DNA from: Devosia sp. XK-2
GTDB lineage: Bacteria > Pseudomonadota > Alphaproteobacteria > Rhizobiales > Devosiaceae
Length of the DNA: 64,000 bases
NCBI RefSeq assembly: GCF_037113415.1
Contig: NZ_CP146608.1
Coordinates: 3,629,001 to 3,693,000 of the forward strand
Direction: 5' to 3'
The notes beneath the pieces were generated by a model. It was not told the DNA's origin and did not search any database. It worked only from the letters and a program-made list of their open reading frames with translations. Both the position numbers and the translations under genes were made by a program. Positions 1 through 8,274 of this stretch are shown piece after piece. How positions within the stretch are numbered: position 1 is the first letter of the stretch; every line of letters starts with the position of its first letter.

Positions 1-65
1 TCGGCCAGATTGAGCACCATATGGCTGCCGATATAGCCGGCGCCCCCGGTAACCAAGACTGTCAT
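1..65 (-). CDS. galE: UDP-glucose 4-epimerase, N-terminal fragment
   Basis: Only the first 21 codons are inside the window; the gene runs off the left edge. They read [20 protein letters not shown], the NAD-binding GxxGxxG Rossmann motif typical of GalE and related extended short-chain dehydrogenases. GalE interconverts UDP-glucose and UDP-galactose in the cytoplasm. It is divergent from galU, which makes UDP-glucose, so the two form a nucleotide-sugar pair around one intergenic region. Another NDP-sugar epimerase is possible because the substrate-binding half is not visible. Confidence 0.8.
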   Translation of the reverse strand, partial: MTVLVTGGAGYIGSHMVLNLA

Positions 66-83
66 TATTGCTAACTCCCGGCA

Positions 84-106
84 TTGCAACGCTATTTGGT
101 TGCAAC
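84..106. promoter_or_regulatory. Direct repeat TTGCAAC in the galE/galU divergent region
   Basis: TTGCAAC occurs at 84-90 and again at 100-106, a 16 bp period, between the divergent starts of galE and galU. TTGCAA is itself palindromic, so this could be a tandem operator serving both genes. No known regulator is assigned; this is a sequence observation only. Confidence 0.3.
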
Positions 107-174
107 ATTATGTGGCAGATGTTGATTTAGCTTTACGCCGCCTACTCATCGAATGCCACTCAGGAGAGCATCGC

Positions 175-1059
175 GTGTCCAAACGTGTCCGTACAGCCGT
201 GTTTCCAGTCGCCGGGCTGGGAACCCGTTTTCTGCCTGCGACCAAGGCCATGCCCAAGGAAATGCTGACCGTGGTGGATCGTCCCCTGATCCAATATGCG
301 GTCGATGAAGCCCGCGAGGCCGGTATCGAGCATTTCGTTTTTGTCACCGGCCGCAACAAGGCGGTGATCGAGGATCATTTCGACCGTCAGTTCGAACTCG
401 AAGCGACGCTGGAAAGCCGAGGCAAGACCCAGGCACTCGAGGAATTGCAGAAGGACCTGCCCTCGGCCGGCCGCACCAGCTTTACCCGCCAGCAGGAACC
501 GCTTGGCCTCGGCCATGCCGTATGGTGCGCGCGCGACATTGTCGGCGACCAGCCCTTTGCCCTGCTTTTGCCGGACATGATCTTCAAGGCAAAACCCGGC
601 GTGCTTAAGCAGATGATGGACGCCTACGAAGAGCGTCCTGGCAATATTATCGGCGTTGAGGAATGCGCCTGGGAGGATGTGTCATCCTATGGCGTGGTAG
701 TGCGCGGCGACGGCCCCGACCAGGGCTTTGCCATCAATGGCATGGTGGAAAAGCCCAAGCGTGAGGATGCGCCCTCGAACCTGTTCATCTCGGGCCGCTA
801 TATCCTGCAGCCCGAAATATTCACCCTCCTGGCCGAACAGACCCGCGGTGCCGGCGGCGAAATCCAGTTGACCGACGCCATGCAGACCCTGATGGGCCAA
901 CAGCCTTTCACCGGCGTCAAATATGAGGGCAAGGTCTATGATTGCGGCTCGAAACTGGGCTTCCTGACCGCCAATGTGGTCTTTGCCCTGGATCGTCCCG
1001 ATATCCGCCCCGGCTTCATCGACGAGCTGAAAAAGCTCGATCTCGAAGACCAGCTGTAG
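175..1059 (+). CDS. galU: UTP-glucose-1-phosphate uridylyltransferase
   Basis: GalU makes UDP-glucose from UTP and glucose-1-phosphate, feeding polysaccharide and glycolipid synthesis in the cytoplasm. The 294-residue product has the nucleotidyltransferase signature [17 protein letters not shown] near residues 14-30 and the usual bacterial GalU length. The frame is open further upstream, to an ATG at 100, but the GTG at 175 is preferred: AGGAGAG lies about 8 bp before it and the protein then begins directly before the conserved PVAGLGTR core. It is divergent from galE and convergent with the following outer-membrane gene, only 9 bp away. Confidence 0.93.
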   Translation: MSKRVRTAVFPVAGLGTRFLPATKAMPKEMLTVVDRPLIQYAVDEAREAGIEHFVFVTGRNKAVIEDHFDRQFELEATLESRGKTQALEELQKDLPSAGRTSFTRQQEPLGLGHAVWCARDIVGDQPFALLLPDMIFKAKPGVLKQMMDAYEERPGNIIGVEECAWEDVSSYGVVVRGDGPDQGFAINGMVEKPKREDAPSNLFISGRYILQPEIFTLLAEQTRGAGGEIQLTDAMQTLMGQQPFTGVKYEGKVYDCGSKLGFLTANVVFALDRPDIRPGFIDELKKLDLEDQL

Positions 1060-1068
1060 GCCGGCCGG

Positions 1069-2331
1069 TCAGCGCCGCACGGTGACGCCCAGGCTGACCG
1101 TGTGGCTGTCCAGCACGCCGCTGACAGAATTGTCGCGGTGTGCATAAGCGTAATCGGCGGAAATAGCGGTGTGGGCGCTGAGCTTGTAATCAGCGCCCAG
1201 CCCAGCCCCATGCCGCGTTTCGGTTTCGCTGCTGCCCTCCAGCCAGGACCGGCCCCAATCGGCCGACGCGCGCAGGCGCAGCCAGGAATTGACGGTATAA
1301 TCCGCATTGGCCGTCGCGGTGTGCGCCACACGCGCTGTGCCAGCGCTGTCCGCACCCGTGGGTTCCACTGTCGTGGTCAGCTTGGCGGTGAGATTGAGCG
1401 TCGGATCGGGCGTGAAGGTCACGCTGGCATCATAGAGCTGGGTGGTGATGTCATTAAGGCCTGCATCGTCGAAATCATGCCGCCCGACACCGATCGAGGC
1501 GCTGGCGGACAACAGGCCGTTCCAGTTGCCGGCAAGGCCGGCGCGCAGCGCGCTGCTATTGGCATCGGGTTTGATGCCGCCCGAGGCCTGGTCGAACCAG
1601 TCGCGGCCCAGGCTCGCCTCCCCGAAGACCTCGAAAATGGGCGTCGCCTGCAGGCCCAGCCGTAGCTTGGCATCGCCCTCCCAGACATTGCGGCCGCTAT
1701 TGTCGGTGACCCCGGTATCGGTGCGGGTGGTGGGTCCATAGACCGTGCGGGCGATCGTGCCATCAAGGCCCAGATTGAAGCGCCCGAATTGGCGCTCGAT
1801 CCCACCGCCCAAAGTGCCGGTAACCACCAGAGGCGGCTCGGTCACGACCGGGTCGAGCCCGGGCGTCGAGGGGAGGTCGCGCGACAAATCGAGTTTGGCC
1901 GATCCGGTGAGGCTGGTGTCGCGGTCCAGATGCGTCGTCGTTTCAAGGTCGAGATTGAGACCGGTAACGCCCAAAGTGCCGTCAGTGTCGCGGGCGAGCT
2001 CCGCCCGGCCCGATGTGGACCAGTCCGTCCGCACACCCTGATGGGTGGCGGAAATCTGTGGGGTCAGCGTGGTGACGAAACGATCCCCGGTATTGGTATG
2101 GGTATAGCTGCCTTTAAGCCCGATGGACCAGTCAATCTCCAAAGGCGGATGCCCCGGCTCTGCCGGAACGTCAAACCCTTCGGGAACCGGTGCGGCGGGA
2201 TAAAGGCCCGGCGTCAGCCGGTCCTCGGTCAATGCGTTTGCGTCAACGATGAGTGGGTCGGCACAAGCAGCCGTGCCCAGTGCCATATTGGCCAGCAACA
2301 CGCTCAGCACTGTCAGATATTGCCGGGCCAC
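1069..2331 (-). CDS. Outer-membrane beta-barrel protein
   Basis: A 420-residue exported protein with a Sec signal peptide (about residues 1-24, ending near ACA-DP). The rest alternates short polar turns with amphipathic strands rich in Thr, Ser, Asp and Gly, for example repeated L-x-L-x-D and S-A-x-A-D-Y stretches, ending in a strand VSLGVTVRR. This is the composition of a beta-barrel outer-membrane protein, similar to families annotated as outer membrane beta-barrel or porin-like in Hyphomicrobiales. No passenger or plug domain is seen. Pore activity and substrate cannot be told. It is transcribed alone, convergent with galU. Confidence 0.7.
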   Translation of the reverse strand: MARQYLTVLSVLLANMALGTAACADPLIVDANALTEDRLTPGLYPAAPVPEGFDVPAEPGHPPLEIDWSIGLKGSYTHTNTGDRFVTTLTPQISATHQGVRTDWSTSGRAELARDTDGTLGVTGLNLDLETTTHLDRDTSLTGSAKLDLSRDLPSTPGLDPVVTEPPLVVTGTLGGGIERQFGRFNLGLDGTIARTVYGPTTRTDTGVTDNSGRNVWEGDAKLRLGLQATPIFEVFGEASLGRDWFDQASGGIKPDANSSALRAGLAGNWNGLLSASASIGVGRHDFDDAGLNDITTQLYDASVTFTPDPTLNLTAKLTTTVEPTGADSAGTARVAHTATANADYTVNSWLRLRASADWGRSWLEGSSETETRHGAGLGADYKLSAHTAISADYAYAHRDNSVSGVLDSHTVSLGVTVRR

Positions 2332-2439
2332 ATCCCGCTCCGCACATGTCGGCCGGCAGACGCAAAAGGACCGGCATTGGCCGCTGAGGCCGCGCCGATC
2401 CTTGCATTTTATGGTTAATGAATGCTTTCGGGAGACTGC

Positions 2440-2889
2440 CTATACCGGCTCGATCCGCAGCACCGCCCCATCGGCGCCGACAATGCGCACACGCTGCCCG
2501 GCAGGCAGGTCCGGCCCGCTGATGCGCCATTTGGTATCACCCAGCGTCAAGCGGCCGAAGCCGTCCACGATCGGCTGGTCGAGCACCGCTTCCTGGCCGA
2601 TGAAATGATCGGTGCGCTGATTGAGCAGAGGCCGGTCGGTCTGGGACGAGCGGTTGCGGGTCAGGCGCAACCAGATCAGGATCGAGACCAGCGAGAGCAC
2701 GCCAAAAATCAGCCATTGCACGGGCCAGGCCAGCGGCTGGAACAGGGTGAGAATGCCGGTCAGGATGCCGGCAATGCCCATCCAGAGCAGGAACCCGCCG
2801 GGCAGGACCAGCTCAAGCGCCAGTAGCACCAGCCCGGCCACGATCCAGCTCCAGGGACCGTTCTCGATAAGGAAATTGACGATCTGCAT
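2440..2889 (-). CDS. NfeD-family membrane protein
   Basis: A 149-residue protein with two or three N-terminal membrane helices (about residues 10-75, including LVLLALELVLPGGFLLWMG) and a C-terminal OB-fold-like soluble domain (about 85-149) ending in VRIVGADGAVLRIEPV. This is the short NfeD architecture without the protease domain. NfeD proteins are typically encoded next to SPFH/stomatin proteins and are thought to organise membrane microdomains. Here the SPFH gene is immediately upstream on the same strand, with 11 bp between its stop and this start, so the two are surely one operon. Confidence 0.88.
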   Translation of the reverse strand: MQIVNFLIENGPWSWIVAGLVLLALELVLPGGFLLWMGIAGILTGILTLFQPLAWPVQWLIFGVLSLVSILIWLRLTRNRSSQTDRPLLNQRTDHFIGQEAVLDQPIVDGFGRLTLGDTKWRISGPDLPAGQRVRIVGADGAVLRIEPV

Positions 2890-2900
2890 GGCGTGTCCCG

Positions 2901-3902
2901 TCAGCCCTGGCCGGGATTTGTGCTATTGGGCGGGCGGCCGGACGCGCGCGGTTGCACAGGCCTGTCCGCGCCGAAGGTCTCCCTGGCAATTTCGGCAATG
3001 CCGCCAATAGCCCCGATGACGCTGGAGGCCTCGACGGGCAGCATCAGCAGCTTCTGATTGGGCGAGGTGGCCACCTTCTCCAGCGCCTTGATGTAATTAT
3101 TGGCCACGAAATAATTGATTGCCTGCACATTGCCCGCGGCAATGGCCTCGGACACCAATTGGGTCGCCTTGGCCTCGGCTTCCGCCGCGCGTTCCCGGGC
3201 CTCGGCATCGCGGAAAGCGGCCTCGCGGCGGCCTTCGGCTTCGAGCACCTGGGCCTGCTTTTCCCCCTCGGCCTTGAGAATGGCGGCCTGCCGCCGGCCC
3301 TCGGCTTCCAGAATGGTGGCACGCTTTTCGCGTTCCGCCTTCATCTGCCGGCCCATCGATTCCACCAGATCCTTGGGCGGATCGATATCCTTGATCTCGA
3401 TGCGGGTGATTTTGACACCCCAGGGCGATACGGCGGCATCGACCACGCGCAGGACCCGGTCATTGATCTCGTCGCGATTGGACAATAGCGAATCGAGATC
3501 CATCGAGCCCATGACCGAACGGATATTGGTCATGGTGAGGTTGAGAATGGCATTTTCGAGATTGGTCACCTCATAGGCCGCCGAGGCGGCATCCAGGATT
3601 TGGTAGAAGGTGACGCCATTGGCCGTGACCGTGGCATTGTCCCGCGTGATGACCTCCTGGTGCGGCACGTCCAGCACCTGCTCCATCACATTCATCTTCT
3701 TGCCGATCGTATCGATGAAGGGCACGATCAGGTTGAGGCCGGGCTTGAGCGTACGGGTATATTTGCCGAACCGCTCAATGGTGAAATTATAGCCCTGCGG
3801 CACGGTCTTGGCGCCTGCAAACAGCACCAGCACAAGCAGGATACCCAGCCCGATCAGGGTCACACTCAACCCATCGAGCCCCAGATCGTTGAAAATACCC
3901 AT
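2901..3902 (-). CDS. SPFH/Band 7 stomatin-like membrane protein (QmcA type)
   Basis: An N-terminal membrane anchor (about residues 10-30) is followed by the SPFH/Band 7 domain (TVPQGYNFTIERFGKYT onward). Next comes a long Ala/Glu/Arg coiled coil with repeats such as ILEAEGRRQAAILKAEGEKQ, then a Pro-rich tail. Stomatin relatives oligomerise into rings on the inner membrane and are linked to protein quality control and membrane microdomains. The frame extends upstream, but the ATG at 3902 fits best, with GGGGAG about 8 bp before it; the ATG at 3908 is too close to that site. It precedes the NfeD gene in a two-gene operon. Confidence 0.9.
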   Translation of the reverse strand: MGIFNDLGLDGLSVTLIGLGILLVLVLFAGAKTVPQGYNFTIERFGKYTRTLKPGLNLIVPFIDTIGKKMNVMEQVLDVPHQEVITRDNATVTANGVTFYQILDAASAAYEVTNLENAILNLTMTNIRSVMGSMDLDSLLSNRDEINDRVLRVVDAAVSPWGVKITRIEIKDIDPPKDLVESMGRQMKAEREKRATILEAEGRRQAAILKAEGEKQAQVLEAEGRREAAFRDAEARERAAEAEAKATQLVSEAIAAGNVQAINYFVANNYIKALEKVATSPNQKLLMLPVEASSVIGAIGGIAEIARETFGADRPVQPRASGRPPNSTNPGQG

Positions 3903-3986
3903 TCCCATGTCTCCCCTTGGCCCGGCACGCCGGGTGACATTATGCGGCAGCGCCGGGCTTGAACAGCGCAAACGGCCGAGGCGGGC

Positions 3987-4823
3987 CTATTTGGCCGGCA
4001 GGCACCGGCCGCTGGCCTGCAGGGCCGCCACGGCGCGCGGATCGCAGCCGGTATAGAGGAACATCAGCCAGTCCTCGGTCGAGCCATAGAACACGTTGCG
4101 ATCCACCTCGCCGCGTACGCCAGGCACGATGCCGGTCTGGGTATATTGCCAGAAGGTCCAGGGCCGATTGTCATAGCGCTCATGCGGCTCGGCGGCGGTC
4201 GAGCGCAGCCAGAAGGCATTGGGGAAATATTCGCCCGCCAGAATATCGCGGTGGAAAGTCATATCGGTATAAATGATGGGCAGCTTGCCGGTATGGCGCT
4301 CCATCACATCGAGCATCAGCCGGATTTTTTCGAGCGCATCGGCCTTGTTGGGCTTGGTCTTGCAGCTCGAATGGTTGTTCCATTCCAGATCCAGCACCGG
4401 TGGCAGGGCGCTCGGATCATAGGGCACGTTCTGGGTGAACCAGGCCGCCTGTTCGGAAGCCAGCGAACACCAGGTCATGAAGTGATAGGCGCCCCGCGGC
4501 ATGCCGGCATCACGGGCGCGTTCCCAATTGGCGCGGAAATTGGGATCGACATAATCCTTGCCTTCGGTGGCCTTCATGAAGACGAAATGCGTGCCCCCGG
4601 CCCGGGCGCGGGCAAAATCGACATTTTCCTGATATCGCGCCACGTCGATCCCCTGGATGGGCATGCCGCGCGCCCGGTCGACGCCGGCATGCGGGCGATT
4701 GTCGCCCGGAATGGCACTATAAAGCCCGCCCATGCTGCCACAGGCGGCCAGGGCCGCCACGGCAAGGCCCAGAACGGCGCCGCGAAAGGCGGCGGAGACG
4801 GAGCGGGACAGGGACAGGGCCAT
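3987..4823 (-). CDS. Glycoside hydrolase family 25 lysozyme, lipoprotein
   Basis: A 278-residue putative peptidoglycan muramidase. The N-terminus is a lipoprotein signal with lipobox LAAC (Cys about 28), so the enzyme is probably anchored in the periplasm. The GH25 barrel begins at GIDVARYQ (Asp about 60) and contains DLEW (Asp 145 and Glu 147), the expected catalytic carboxylates, then IYTDMTFHR and WQYTQTG typical of the family. The ATG at 4823 is chosen; an in-frame TTG at 4844 is the alternative. It is divergent from comM. GH25 enzymes in alphaproteobacteria usually act in cell-wall turnover rather than phage lysis, and no phage genes are nearby. Confidence 0.9.
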   Translation of the reverse strand: MALSLSRSVSAAFRGAVLGLAVAALAACGSMGGLYSAIPGDNRPHAGVDRARGMPIQGIDVARYQENVDFARARAGGTHFVFMKATEGKDYVDPNFRANWERARDAGMPRGAYHFMTWCSLASEQAAWFTQNVPYDPSALPPVLDLEWNNHSSCKTKPNKADALEKIRLMLDVMERHTGKLPIIYTDMTFHRDILAGEYFPNAFWLRSTAAEPHERYDNRPWTFWQYTQTGIVPGVRGEVDRNVFYGSTEDWLMFLYTGCDPRAVAALQASGRCLPAK

Positions 4824-4879
4824 TTCAGAAGAACTCGAACGCAAGAACCAAAGCTGACATTTGATTCAACACGGCCCGG

Positions 4880-4894
4880 TTAATGGAGATTTAG
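4880..4894. promoter_or_regulatory. Possible CtrA half-site pair TTAA-N7-TTAG
   Basis: TTAA at 4880-4883 and TTAG at 4891-4894 are separated by 7 bp, one base from the CtrA consensus TTAA-N7-TTAA. It lies in the divergent promoter region of the GH25 lysozyme and comM. Such short motifs occur by chance, so this is only a candidate. Confidence 0.25.
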
Positions 4895-4937
4895 GGTAAC
4901 CTTTGTGGCAGCAGGCATGGTTAACAGGCCATCTTTC

Positions 4938-4952
4938 GTTCGCTCTTCGTTC
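4938..4952. promoter_or_regulatory. LexA box (alphaproteobacterial type) upstream of comM
   Basis: GTTC at 4938-4941 and GTTC at 4949-4952 with exactly 7 bp between them match the alphaproteobacterial SOS box GTTC-N7-GTTC. It sits 57 bp before the comM start, a normal operator distance. ComM is a helicase acting on recombination intermediates, so SOS control is biologically sensible. Confidence 0.55.
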
Positions 4953-5008
4953 TTGCTGCGCCCGAAGTGATCTGCTAGCGTTACCGGCGGCAATTGGGGG
5001 CAAAGCCG

Positions 5009-6535
5009 ATGGTCACCCGCGTAACGACTGTGGCGTTTCAGGGCATTGAGGCCGTGCCGGTCGACGTGCAGGCGCAGATTGCGCCGGGTTTTCCGGCCTT
5101 GGTGCTGGTCGGCTTGCCCGACAAGGCAGTGCGCGAAAGCGGCGAACGGGTGCGCGCCGCGCTGACTGCCTCAGGCCTCGGGCTTCCGCCCAAACGCATT
5201 ACCATCAATCTGGCGCCGGCCGACCTGCCCAAGGAAGGCAGCCACTATGATCTGCCCATCGCCCTAGCGCTGATGGGGGCACTGGGTGCCATTCCGCAGG
5301 ACGCGCTCGAGGGCTATGTGGCCTTGGGCGAATTGGGACTGGACGGACGCCTGGCCCATGTCGGGGGCGTTCTGCCCGCGGCCATGGCGGCAAGCGCCAA
5401 GGGCCTGGGGATCATCTGTCCCCAACCCTCCGGCTCGGAGGCCGCCTGGGCCGGGGAAGAGATCGACATTATCGCGGCCGAAAGCCTGATTGGCCTCGCC
5501 AATCATCTGACCGGTCATCAATTGCAGGCCCGGCCGCAACCGGCCCGGCAATTGGCCGCGCCCGGAGACCTGCCCGACCTGATCGATGTCCGCGGCCAGG
5601 CGGTGGCGCGGCGCGCGCTGGAGGTGGCTGCCGCCGGTGGCCACAATATGCTGATGGTCGGGCCGCCCGGCGCAGGCAAATCCATGCTGGCGGCGCGCCT
5701 GCCCTCCATCCTGCCGCCGCTTTCGCCGCGCGAATTGCTCGACATCTCCATGATCCAGTCCATTGCCGGCGAATTGGCCGGCGGCGCGCTTTCCGATCGG
5801 CGCCCGTTCCGTGCGCCGCACCATTCGGCCTCCATGGCAGCCCTGGTGGGCGGCGGCCTCAAAGTGCGGCCGGGCGAGGCGAGCCTGGCCCATAATGGCG
5901 TGCTCTTTCTCGACGAATTGCCCGAATTTGCGCCCAATGTGCTCGATAGCCTGCGCCAGCCGCTCGAAAGCGGCGAGACGGTGATCGCCCGCGCCAATGC
6001 GCGGGTTGCCTATCCCTCGAGGTTCCAGCTGATCGCTGCGATGAATCCGTGCAAATGCGGCATGGCCGGCACGCCGGGCCATAGTTGCAAGCGCGGCCCG
6101 GCCTGCGCCGGGGATTATCAGGCGCGGGTCTCAGGACCGTTTCTGGATCGTATCGATATCCGCATCGATGTGCCCGCGGTCAGCGCTGCCGATATGATCG
6201 CGCCCGCAGCCCCGGCGGAAAGTTCGGCCAAGGTCGCACAACGCGTCGCGGCGGCGCGCGAGCGGCAGCGCCAGCGCTATGCCCAGGCCGGTCACGGCCA
6301 GGTCCTGACCAATGCAGCCGCACCCGCGGCCCTCATTGAAAAGCTGGTCGAGCCGGATCGGGAAAGCCAATCCCTGCTCTTGCAGGCCGCCGAACGCTTC
6401 AGCCTTTCGGCCCGCGCCTATCATCGCGTGCTCAAAGTGGCGCGCACTCTTGCCGATCTCTCCGCCTCCGATAAGGTTAGCCGGCCCCACATTGCCGAAG
6501 CGCTGAGCTATAGGCTCAATTTCGGTGCCAGCTAA
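5009..6535 (+). CDS. comM: YifB/ComM-family Mg-chelatase-like AAA+ ATPase
   Basis: A 508-residue protein with an N-terminal domain of the Lon-protease-like fold (DVQAQIAPGFPALVLVGLPDKAVRESGERVRAAL). A Mg-chelatase AAA+ module follows, with Walker A GPPGAGKS, the PHHSAS segment and Walker B-like GVLFLDELPEF. The C-terminus carries a Cys-rich MNPCKCG segment and a helical domain. ComM is a hexameric helicase that promotes branch migration when single-stranded DNA is integrated during transformation; most bacteria without known competence also keep it. The start at ATG 5009 has GGGGG 9 bp upstream; a TTG at 4994 is possible. A LexA-type box precedes the gene. Confidence 0.93.
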   Translation: MVTRVTTVAFQGIEAVPVDVQAQIAPGFPALVLVGLPDKAVRESGERVRAALTASGLGLPPKRITINLAPADLPKEGSHYDLPIALALMGALGAIPQDALEGYVALGELGLDGRLAHVGGVLPAAMAASAKGLGIICPQPSGSEAAWAGEEIDIIAAESLIGLANHLTGHQLQARPQPARQLAAPGDLPDLIDVRGQAVARRALEVAAAGGHNMLMVGPPGAGKSMLAARLPSILPPLSPRELLDISMIQSIAGELAGGALSDRRPFRAPHHSASMAALVGGGLKVRPGEASLAHNGVLFLDELPEFAPNVLDSLRQPLESGETVIARANARVAYPSRFQLIAAMNPCKCGMAGTPGHSCKRGPACAGDYQARVSGPFLDRIDIRIDVPAVSAADMIAPAAPAESSAKVAQRVAAARERQRQRYAQAGHGQVLTNAAAPAALIEKLVEPDRESQSLLLQAAERFSLSARAYHRVLKVARTLADLSASDKVSRPHIAEALSYRLNFGAS

Positions 6536-6551
6536 CCAGACGGATTTTCCC

Positions 6552-7004
6552 ATGAAACACCGCATTTCCGCTGGCGTTCTCGCCTTGCGGGACGATCATA
6601 TTCTGCTGGTTCGGCACTATCGCCCGGGCATCCATGACTTCTGGGCCGGCCCTGGCGGCGGCGCCGAAGGCAGCGAAGAGCTGCATGAAGCCGCGGAACG
6701 AGAGGCTTTCGAGGAGGCCGGCGTCAGGGTCAGGGCACGGGCCATGGCCTATATCGATGAGCTGATCGACCCCTCCGCGCGCATGGTGAAATTCTGGTTC
6801 CTGGCCGATTACGTCTCTGGTGACATCGACGTCTCGGCCAATCCCGCCGAAGGCGAAGCGATCAGCGAGGCCGGCTGGTTTGCCCGCCACGCCCTGCCCG
6901 AAGGCCATGTTTTCCCCGAGATCCTGCGCGACCGTTTCTGGGACGAATTGCGGACCGGCTTTCCCAGCCCGATCAAACTGCCCTTGCGCCAGTCGATCTT
7001 TTGA
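6552..7004 (+). CDS. Nudix hydrolase
   Basis: A 150-residue protein with a complete Nudix box, Gx5Ex7REUxEExGU, read as GAEGSEELHEAAEREAFEEAGV within about residues 36-60. Nudix enzymes hydrolyse nucleoside diphosphates linked to another moiety; the substrate cannot be told from the sequence. It starts 16 bp after comM and may be co-transcribed with it. The ATG at 6552 is preferred over an upstream in-frame start because the protein then begins MKHRISAGVLAL, typical of the family. It converges on the cfa gene. Confidence 0.88.
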   Translation: MKHRISAGVLALRDDHILLVRHYRPGIHDFWAGPGGGAEGSEELHEAAEREAFEEAGVRVRARAMAYIDELIDPSARMVKFWFLADYVSGDIDVSANPAEGEAISEAGWFARHALPEGHVFPEILRDRFWDELRTGFPSPIKLPLRQSIF

Positions 7005-7008
7005 CCCC

Positions 7009-7029
7009 GGTGTATAAGTCTGTGGATAA
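7009..7029. promoter_or_regulatory. DnaA-box pair in a convergent gap
   Basis: On the minus strand 7029-7021 reads TTATCCACA, an exact DnaA box, and 7017-7009 reads TTATACACC, a near match in the same orientation 12 bp away. They sit between the stop codons of two convergent genes, where promoters are not expected, immediately next to a parS-like palindrome. Confidence 0.45.
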
Positions 7030-7030
7030 G

Positions 7031-7046
7031 CGTTTCACGTGAATCA
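7031..7046. promoter_or_regulatory. parS-like ParB-binding palindrome
   Basis: CGTTTCACGTGAATCA matches the bacterial parS consensus TGTTTCACGTGAAACA at 14 of 16 positions, including the whole TTTCACGTGAA core. It lies between the convergent Nudix and cfa genes, 2 bp after a perfect DnaA box. A second, weaker site is at 9630-9645. If real, the region should be in the origin-proximal part of the chromosome. Confidence 0.5.
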
Positions 7047-7059
7047 CGTCGGCGACCGG

Positions 7060-8175
7060 TCAGGTGACGCGACGATAACCACCCGGCACGCCGTTTGGCG
7101 AGAGAACGATCTGCCACAAATTAGTCTGCCGGGCGCGGAACAGGGCCGCAAAGACCGACAGATAATAGCGCCACATGCGGCGAAAGCGTGCGTCATAACG
7201 CGCCGAAAGCGTCGGCCAGGCAGCGTCGAAATTGTCGCGCCAGGCCAGGAGCGTCCGCTCGTAATCGGCACCGAAATTGTGCCAGTCCTCCATGACGAAG
7301 AGGTTCTCCATGGCCTGTCCGATCTGGGCGATGGAGGGCAGCATGCCATTGGGGAAAATATACTTTTCCGACCAGGGATCTCCGTGGGTGGCCGATTGGT
7401 TGCCGCCGATCGTATGCAATAGGCAAAGCCCGTCCGGCTTGAGCAAGGTGCGGACCTTGCTGAAAAAGGCGCGGTAATTCTTATAGCCGACATGTTCGAA
7501 CATGCCGATCGAGACCACGCGGTCGAATTGGCCCTCGAGCGTCATATAATCGGTCAGTCGGGTTTCGATCGGCAGGCCCTGGTTTCGCTCATTGGCCAGC
7601 GCCGCCTGCGCCTGGCTGATGGTGACACCCAGCCCCGAAATGCCGCAGTTCTGCGCGGCAAATTGCAGAAAGCCGCCCCAGCCCGAGCCGATATCGAGCA
7701 CCCGCATGCCCTTCTCAAGGCCGATCTTGCGGCAGATGAGGTCAAGCTTGGCCTCCTGCGCCGCATCCAGATCATCGGCCTCCGCCCAATAACCGCATGA
7801 ATAGATCATGCGCCGGTCCAGCATGGCGGCATAAAGGTCGTTGCCGATATCATAGTGTTTCTCGCCCACCTCACGCGGACGCAGACGCTGCGGATTGAGC
7901 AAGCGGGCCCGCAAGGCGCTGGCAATCAGCGGCAGGTCCCGCGGAAAGGCATCCTGTATCCGGGCCGAGGCGAGCTTGAACAGCACGCCGTCCAGCGGCT
8001 CGGCATCCCACCAGCCATCCATATAGCTTTCACCCAGGCCCAGCGTGCCATCGCGCAAGAGGCGGGCAAAAAGCCGTTCGTCGTGAATGGCAACATCTGC
8101 CGGGGGCGTGGGCCCGACAGTAATTCCAGCCCGGTCGAGCTGGTCCAGCACAAAGCGCTTGGCAGAGCGAGACAT
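7060..8175 (-). CDS. cfa: Cyclopropane-fatty-acyl-phospholipid synthase
   Basis: A 371-residue SAM-dependent methyltransferase that adds a methylene bridge to unsaturated acyl chains in membrane phospholipids. Visible marks are the N-terminal substrate-binding half, EKHYDIGNDLY, SCGYW, the SAM motif VLDIGSGWGG and GVTISQAQ, all in the family order. The start at ATG 8175 gives MSRSAKRF; the frame extends to a TTG at 8205. It is downstream of aceA on the same strand, but a GC-rich hairpin at 8244-8267 suggests separate transcription. Confidence 0.92.
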   Translation of the reverse strand: MSRSAKRFVLDQLDRAGITVGPTPPADVAIHDERLFARLLRDGTLGLGESYMDGWWDAEPLDGVLFKLASARIQDAFPRDLPLIASALRARLLNPQRLRPREVGEKHYDIGNDLYAAMLDRRMIYSCGYWAEADDLDAAQEAKLDLICRKIGLEKGMRVLDIGSGWGGFLQFAAQNCGISGLGVTISQAQAALANERNQGLPIETRLTDYMTLEGQFDRVVSIGMFEHVGYKNYRAFFSKVRTLLKPDGLCLLHTIGGNQSATHGDPWSEKYIFPNGMLPSIAQIGQAMENLFVMEDWHNFGADYERTLLAWRDNFDAAWPTLSARYDARFRRMWRYYLSVFAALFRARQTNLWQIVLSPNGVPGGYRRVT

Positions 8176-8243
8176 GGTCGGCAAGGTCCGGTGAGTGGGA
8201 AACAAAATCCTAAACCCGCCCGCTTTTGCCGATCAAGTGGCCG

Positions 8244-8267
8244 GGGCGGCCCAAAAAAGGGCCGCCC
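8244..8267 (-). terminator. Hairpin after aceA
   Basis: GGGCGGCCC at 8244-8252 and GGGCCGCCC at 8259-8267 form a 9 bp GC-only stem around an A6 loop, 7 bp past the isocitrate lyase stop. No run of T follows on the minus strand, so termination may be weak or the hairpin may protect the mRNA end. Confidence 0.55.
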
Positions 8268-8274
8268 GCAAAGC

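Noticed and set aside
1102..2418. Long plus-strand open frames opposite the outer-membrane gene
   Set aside because: They are shadow frames caused by GC-rich codon bias. The minus-strand frame has a signal peptide and a coherent barrel sequence.
3987..4823. The GH25 lysozyme as a prophage endolysin
   Set aside because: It has a lipoprotein signal, the neighbours are chromosomal housekeeping genes, and no holin, tail or integrase gene is present.
7009..7046. A complete chromosomal origin at this site
   Set aside because: The gap is 55 bp, has two DnaA-like boxes and no AT-rich unwinding element, and neither dnaA, parA nor parB is in the window. Only a partial replication or segregation signal is supported.
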